Source: Streptomyces tubercidicus (GTDB taxonomy: Bacteria; Actinomycetota; Actinomycetes; Streptomycetales; Streptomycetaceae). From it: a stretch of 64,000 nucleotides of DNA. A program made the position numbers and the translations under genes. Each line of letters begins with the position of its first letter. The stretch's first letter is position 1. Shown in pieces: positions 61,196 through 64,000 of this stretch. Under the pieces are notes generated by a model that saw only the letters and a program-made list of their open reading frames with translations, made no database searches and was not told where the DNA came from. The DNA lies in the NCBI RefSeq assembly GCF_027497495.1, contig NZ_CP114205.1, forward strand, positions 3,782,001 through 3,846,000. Reading direction: 5' to 3'.

Positions 61196-61940
61196 GTAGG
61201 CGGGGCAGACACAGCTCGACGAAGCACTCGGCATGTGTGCAGACGCCGAGTGCCTGCTGGCCGGTCTCGCGACCAGCATCGCGACTCAGGACCCTCAGGG
61301 CAGGTGGGCGATCGGCAACTGGTTCTCTGACCCTCTACAACGTTCTGGTTGGGTCAACGATGGGAGAGAAGAACGATATGGGAAGCAGCTGTGGGGCTCG
61401 GCGGACCGATGGACGTTTCGATGAAATGGCATCCCCTGCGCCGAGGACGTCGCAACATCACTGACAGCTCCACAGGTTGGTATCCCCGGCGCCGCGATGC
61501 ACGATGCTGTCGACCGCGTGAAGGTGCGGTTGGGGTTCGCGATGCTCAGCCTGCACGGACGTCGAGCACCGCTCCAGCAGACGCTGGGACAGTCCTCATG
61601 AGCTGGCACAACGTGACGCTGGTGATCTTTGCTGCTTTTTGGCTGCGCCATGCTGCTACTGACGCAGATCGCCGAGGTGCTGTCTAAGCTTCCTGAGGTC
61701 ATCCGCGCTTGGCGTGAGGTACGGCGCGCCATTCAAGCAGGGCTTGATTATCTCCCCGAAGTCGAGGGCTCGCGAGGCTGTGACAACCCCACCCCTGACT
61801 CTTGTGGTGGGAGACGCCCCGAGGCCGTCACTGCGCCTGACAGGCCGAGCCGAGGGCGGCACACAAGAGTCCGATGTCAGACGGAACACAGGTAGGTCCG
61901 CTAACTTTGCTGTGCGCTGAAACACGGGGCTCAAGACCCA
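61196..61940. other. Degenerate region with possible gene fragments
   Basis: A fragment reading DPQGRWAIGNWFSDPLQRSG (about 61290-61350) looks protein-like but has no start site. At 61599-61760 a membrane-like peptide MSWHNVTLVIFA continues as LLTQIAEVLSKLPEVIRAWR only after a one-base shift in a T5 run (61632-61637). Both suggest decayed genes. No intact gene is supported. Confidence 0.45.
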
Positions 61941-62696
61941 CTAACGACTGATGGGGATCTCGTAGACGATCTCGCACAGAGCGGCGGGAACGATGATGTC
62001 CGCCGTCTCCACGGGCCGCCCCTCATCGCTGTAGTACGTCCGCCGGATGTGCGTGACCAGGCCGGCCTTCTGGATGCCGAGGAGTGACGCCTCCTCGGCA
62101 TTCGCTTGCCGCGGCTCCGGCTGCTCCACAGCGTGGCTCACCGTGACGCCGATCTCGGCCATACGGTTCACCACGCCCACCCCGGCGTGCGGCCCGCCCT
62201 CCGGGAGGACGACGAGCGTGCCGGCGGTGAGGTCGTACGGCTCCCAGCTCGTCGACAGCTGCACCGGCTTGCCGTCGGCGAGGAACTCGTACACGGTGCG
62301 GACGCACAGCTCACCCTCGCCGATACCGAGGCGTGCCGCGATCTCAACCGGCGCCGGGACCTTCGCCTCGGTCCGGCTCTCCCAATCCCCCAACTTGCCC
62401 ACGGCCTTCATGTCCGCGCGGAACGGGGAACCGTCAGGCTGCTCGCGCGCCGAGGAGCGGACCATGCGTACGCGCTGACGAGCGGCGGCAACGTACGTGC
62501 CGGATCCGGCGCGACCTTCCAGCGCTCCCTGAGAGATCAGTAGCTCTTGGGCGCGACGAACCACGTTCTCGCCGACGCCGCACTCCTGGGCGATCTGGGC
62601 GCGTGACGGGAGCCGGTCTCCCGGCGCCCACTCATGCTCCGCGATCCGGCGCCGGAGCTCGTCAGCGATGCGGAGATACGGCGGCTGCTCAGGCAT
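61941..62696 (-). CDS. GntR-family regulator with UTRA domain (KorSA-like)
   Basis: The 251-residue product begins MPEQPPYLRIADELRRRIAE and has the GntR winged helix (WAPGDRLPSRAQIAQECGVG, NVVRRAQELLISQGALEGRA) and a UTRA ligand domain (GIGEGELCVRTVYEFLADGK, GLVTHIRRTYYSDEGRPVET, ADIIVPAALCEIVYEIP). In Streptomyces integrative plasmids such as pSAM2, a regulator of this type represses transfer and excision genes. Two 12-bp palindromes lie just upstream. It is divergent from the small-gene string at 62775, its likely target. Confidence 0.9.
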   Translation of the reverse strand: MPEQPPYLRIADELRRRIAEHEWAPGDRLPSRAQIAQECGVGENVVRRAQELLISQGALEGRAGSGTYVAAARQRVRMVRSSAREQPDGSPFRADMKAVGKLGDWESRTEAKVPAPVEIAARLGIGEGELCVRTVYEFLADGKPVQLSTSWEPYDLTAGTLVVLPEGGPHAGVGVVNRMAEIGVTVSHAVEQPEPRQANAEEASLLGIQKAGLVTHIRRTYYSDEGRPVETADIIVPAALCEIVYEIPISR

Positions 62697-62706
62697 ATGG
62701 AAAATC

Positions 62707-62737
62707 TAGTCCACTAGCTCTAATCTAGTTAACTAGC
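62707..62737. promoter_or_regulatory. Paired GntR operators
   Basis: CTAGT-CC-ACTAG (62707-62718) and CTAGT-TA-ACTAG (62726-62737) are palindromes with identical arms, 19 bp apart, in the AT-rich gap between the GntR gene and the divergent small genes. Confidence 0.9.
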
Positions 62738-62774
62738 TTTACTGCAAGTGATCGTCGATGACGGAGGCTGCCCT

Positions 62775-63053
62775 GTGCCTGCTTCGGAATTAAGAGCCGA
62801 AGGCATCGCAGCCCGGCTGTCCGCCGTCGGCCTCACCCCGCGCGTGGAGCAGCACGCTCAAGTCACGTCGATCGAAGCGGAGGTACCGGAATCGCTCTCC
62901 GCCGAGTCGTGGCGGGAGGTCTTGGAAGCAGTGGCGGAGGCCGATCGATTCGGGCTCGTCGCCAACAGCTTGAACGGCCGCACCTTTTGGGCCGCCGTAC
63001 ACACAGCGGCCCCCGCGACGGGCGATGTCCGGGGGCCTGGCTATCAGCGATAG
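62775..63053 (+). CDS. Small protein, first gene of a string in the integrative element
   Basis: I chose GTG 62775, with GGAGG 6 nt upstream. The 92-residue product begins with PASELRAEGIAARLSAVGLT, continues RVEQHAQVTSIEAEVPESLS, and ends RTFWAAVHTAAPATGDVRGP. The alternating strand/helix pattern suggests a small alpha/beta fold. I do not recognise the family; similar proteins occur next to GntR regulators in Streptomyces integrative elements as I recall. Confidence 0.75.
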   Translation: MPASELRAEGIAARLSAVGLTPRVEQHAQVTSIEAEVPESLSAESWREVLEAVAEADRFGLVANSLNGRTFWAAVHTAAPATGDVRGPGYQR

Positions 63054-63065
63054 GAGCTGATCAGC

Positions 63066-63218
63066 ATGTTCAACCGTATCCGCCAGACCGTCGGGCACAC
63101 CGATGAGCGGTGCGTTCCGATGAGTCGACACCACCGGTTCTCAGTACCTATCGGACCGGCTGGCACACCTCGCGATCGCGTTGCGCGCCACCGGTTCACG
63201 CTGGCGGAGGCGCTCTGA
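63066..63218 (+). CDS. 50-residue basic peptide
   Basis: The frame MFNRIRQTVGHTDERCVPMS ends RHRFTLAEAL. AGGAG lies 8 nt before the ATG, and its stop overlaps the next start (TGATG). It is rich in Arg and His, with a PxGPAGTPR turn. Its function is unknown, but tight spacing on both sides supports that it is translated. Confidence 0.65.
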   Translation: MFNRIRQTVGHTDERCVPMSRHHRFSVPIGPAGTPRDRVARHRFTLAEAL

Positions 63219-63418
63219 TGCCTCCCCAGCAGTTCCGCGCGCCCCACACGAAGGTCGTTCCCTACCAGTCGAGTTCCTGCCTGATCGGTAGGCACTGCGA
63301 GTGCGCGCACTCCTCTCCCGCTACCGCGCCGATCGGCGTCCCCGTGATCTACGAGGCGTGCAGTTGCTCCTGCCACACGGTGGCCGACTGCGGCAACCCA
63401 ATGGACGGCCCCCGGTGA
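63218..63418 (+). CDS. Cysteine-rich small protein, possible zinc-binding
   Basis: The 66-residue protein MPPQQFRAPHTKVVPYQSSS has the spaced cysteines SSSCLIGRHCECAH and EACSCSCHTVADC. Seven cysteines and several histidines suggest a zinc ribbon or knuckle that could bind nucleic acid. Its ATG overlaps the upstream stop (TGATG) and its stop overlaps the next gene (GTGA), so it is cotranslated in a string of four. Confidence 0.7.
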   Translation: MPPQQFRAPHTKVVPYQSSSCLIGRHCECAHSSPATAPIGVPVIYEACSCSCHTVADCGNPMDGPR

Positions 63419-63678
63419 GGGGCTGGGTTCCGGGTACTGCACCGGCCGCCTCCGTCGAGATCACCTCTGCCACCGTGCAGCGCGGCGACGTCATCCAGAT
63501 CGGCGGCCACCCGTGTCGTGTGACCGACCTGCTCCAGCTTCCCGGCGGAGCGAAGCGTCTGTGTTTCGAGTCGGGCGAACTGCTGACCATGCACTCCCGG
63601 TCTCGGCTCGTAGCCGTACGCACGCTGAAAGGTGGTGATGCAGTCCGTGCCTTCTCGCCGTCACGTCATCGCCGATGA
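63415..63678 (+). CDS. Small beta-rich protein
   Basis: The 87-residue product (GTG start overlapping the previous stop by 4 nt) has GDVIQIGGHPCRVTDLLQLP, GAKRLCFESGELLTMHSRSR and VAVRTLKGG. The beta-barrel pattern resembles the small N-terminal barrel of EF-P or a KOW-like module. Its end overlaps the downstream GntR gene by 41 nt in another frame. The function is unknown. Confidence 0.65.
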   Translation: MRGWVPGTAPAASVEITSATVQRGDVIQIGGHPCRVTDLLQLPGGAKRLCFESGELLTMHSRSRLVAVRTLKGGDAVRAFSPSRHRR

Positions 63679-64000
63679 CATTCGGAACACGATCTCGACC
63701 GGTCAGATCAAGGCTGGCGAATGCCTCCCTTCTGAAGCGCAGCTCGCTTCTCGCTACGCGGTAAGCACGGCAACGCTGCGGAGTGCCCTCTCGGTTCTCC
63801 AGGGCGAAGGGCTCGTCGAGAAGATTCACGGCAAGGGCAACTTCGTCCGTTACCCGCTCCGCAGAATCACCTACATCGGTGGTGCTTGCACACCCCGGAC
63901 GGAGCCCTCCTTCGGTTCGGCGTTACGCGTCAGCGTGCGTACCACCATCCTCCGTGCGGACAGTCAACTGGCCGGCCTGCTGGGGGTGTCGTCACGTAGC
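63638..64000 (+). CDS. GntR-family regulator (partial, C-terminus off the window)
   Basis: The visible 121 residues (MQSVPSRRHVIADDIRNTIS, GQIKAGECLPSEAQLASRYA, VSTATLRSALSVLQGEGLVE, KIHGKGNFVRYPLRR) form a GntR winged helix followed by the beginning of a UTRA-like domain (VRTTILRADSQLAGLLGV). AAAGGTGG precedes the ATG. The gene ends the string that starts at 62775 and runs off the right edge. A second GntR so close to the first is notable. Confidence 0.9.
   Translation, partial: MQSVPSRRHVIADDIRNTISTGQIKAGECLPSEAQLASRYAVSTATLRSALSVLQGEGLVEKIHGKGNFVRYPLRRITYIGGACTPRTEPSFGSALRVSVRTTILRADSQLAGLLGVSSRS

Overview
The window is high-GC actinobacterial DNA that looks like a Streptomyces chromosome. 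Third codon positions are almost all G or C, GTG starts and short or missing leaders are common, and most genes have AGGAG-type ribosome binding sites. The block upp / tadA-associated protein / tadA / tRNA-Ser(CGA) / small membrane protein / Dabb protein / two SigB-type sigma factors (about 20.9-27.2 kb) matches my memory of the S. coelicolor sigF-sigN neighbourhood. No sequence search was run, so family names rest on motifs and remembered relatives.

1-20 kb: small regulator-plus-target modules. These are a TetR with a DUF1348 protein, a MocR regulator with a methyltransferase, a TetR with a peroxiredoxin-like protein, an NfeD-like/flotillin pair, a MarR with a CYP-ferredoxin pair, and a PadR with a SnoaL-like protein. 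A YahK-like alcohol dehydrogenase, an LAXTG sortase substrate with an ECF sigma factor and a membrane partner, and an Lnt-like acyltransferase follow. Several promoters carry clear palindromic operators.

20-33 kb: the conserved core described above, then a lipoprotein, a VOC protein, a MarR/amidohydrolase pair, a MITE-like repeat, an AraC regulator and small membrane proteins.

33-55 kb: a MarR-MFS-YceI operon in which the transporter and the YceI protein share fused carboxypeptidase-regulatory-like domains. Next come a TetR/MFS efflux pair, a GT39-GT2-histidine kinase-response regulator run, two amidohydrolase/flavin genes, a complete P450 electron-transfer operon (DUF3159, CYP, 3Fe-4S ferredoxin, reductase), a LuxR-type two-component pair, and a GlxA-type regulator divergent from a flavodoxin-fold oxidoreductase. 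The initiator tRNA lies at 55.4 kb.

55-64 kb: accessory DNA. It holds an intact EACC1-type gene next to a frameshifted, truncated caspase-like pseudogene (a probable conflict-system relic), an unfamiliar ACT/HTH-like protein and an XRE-DUF2178 pair. At 60.2 kb the 3' end of a tRNA-Arg lies beside a perfect terminator palindrome. This looks like the displaced side of an integration site, so the DNA to its right is probably an integrative element running past the window end. That DNA has two GntR regulators, paired 12-bp palindromes and a tight string of small genes.
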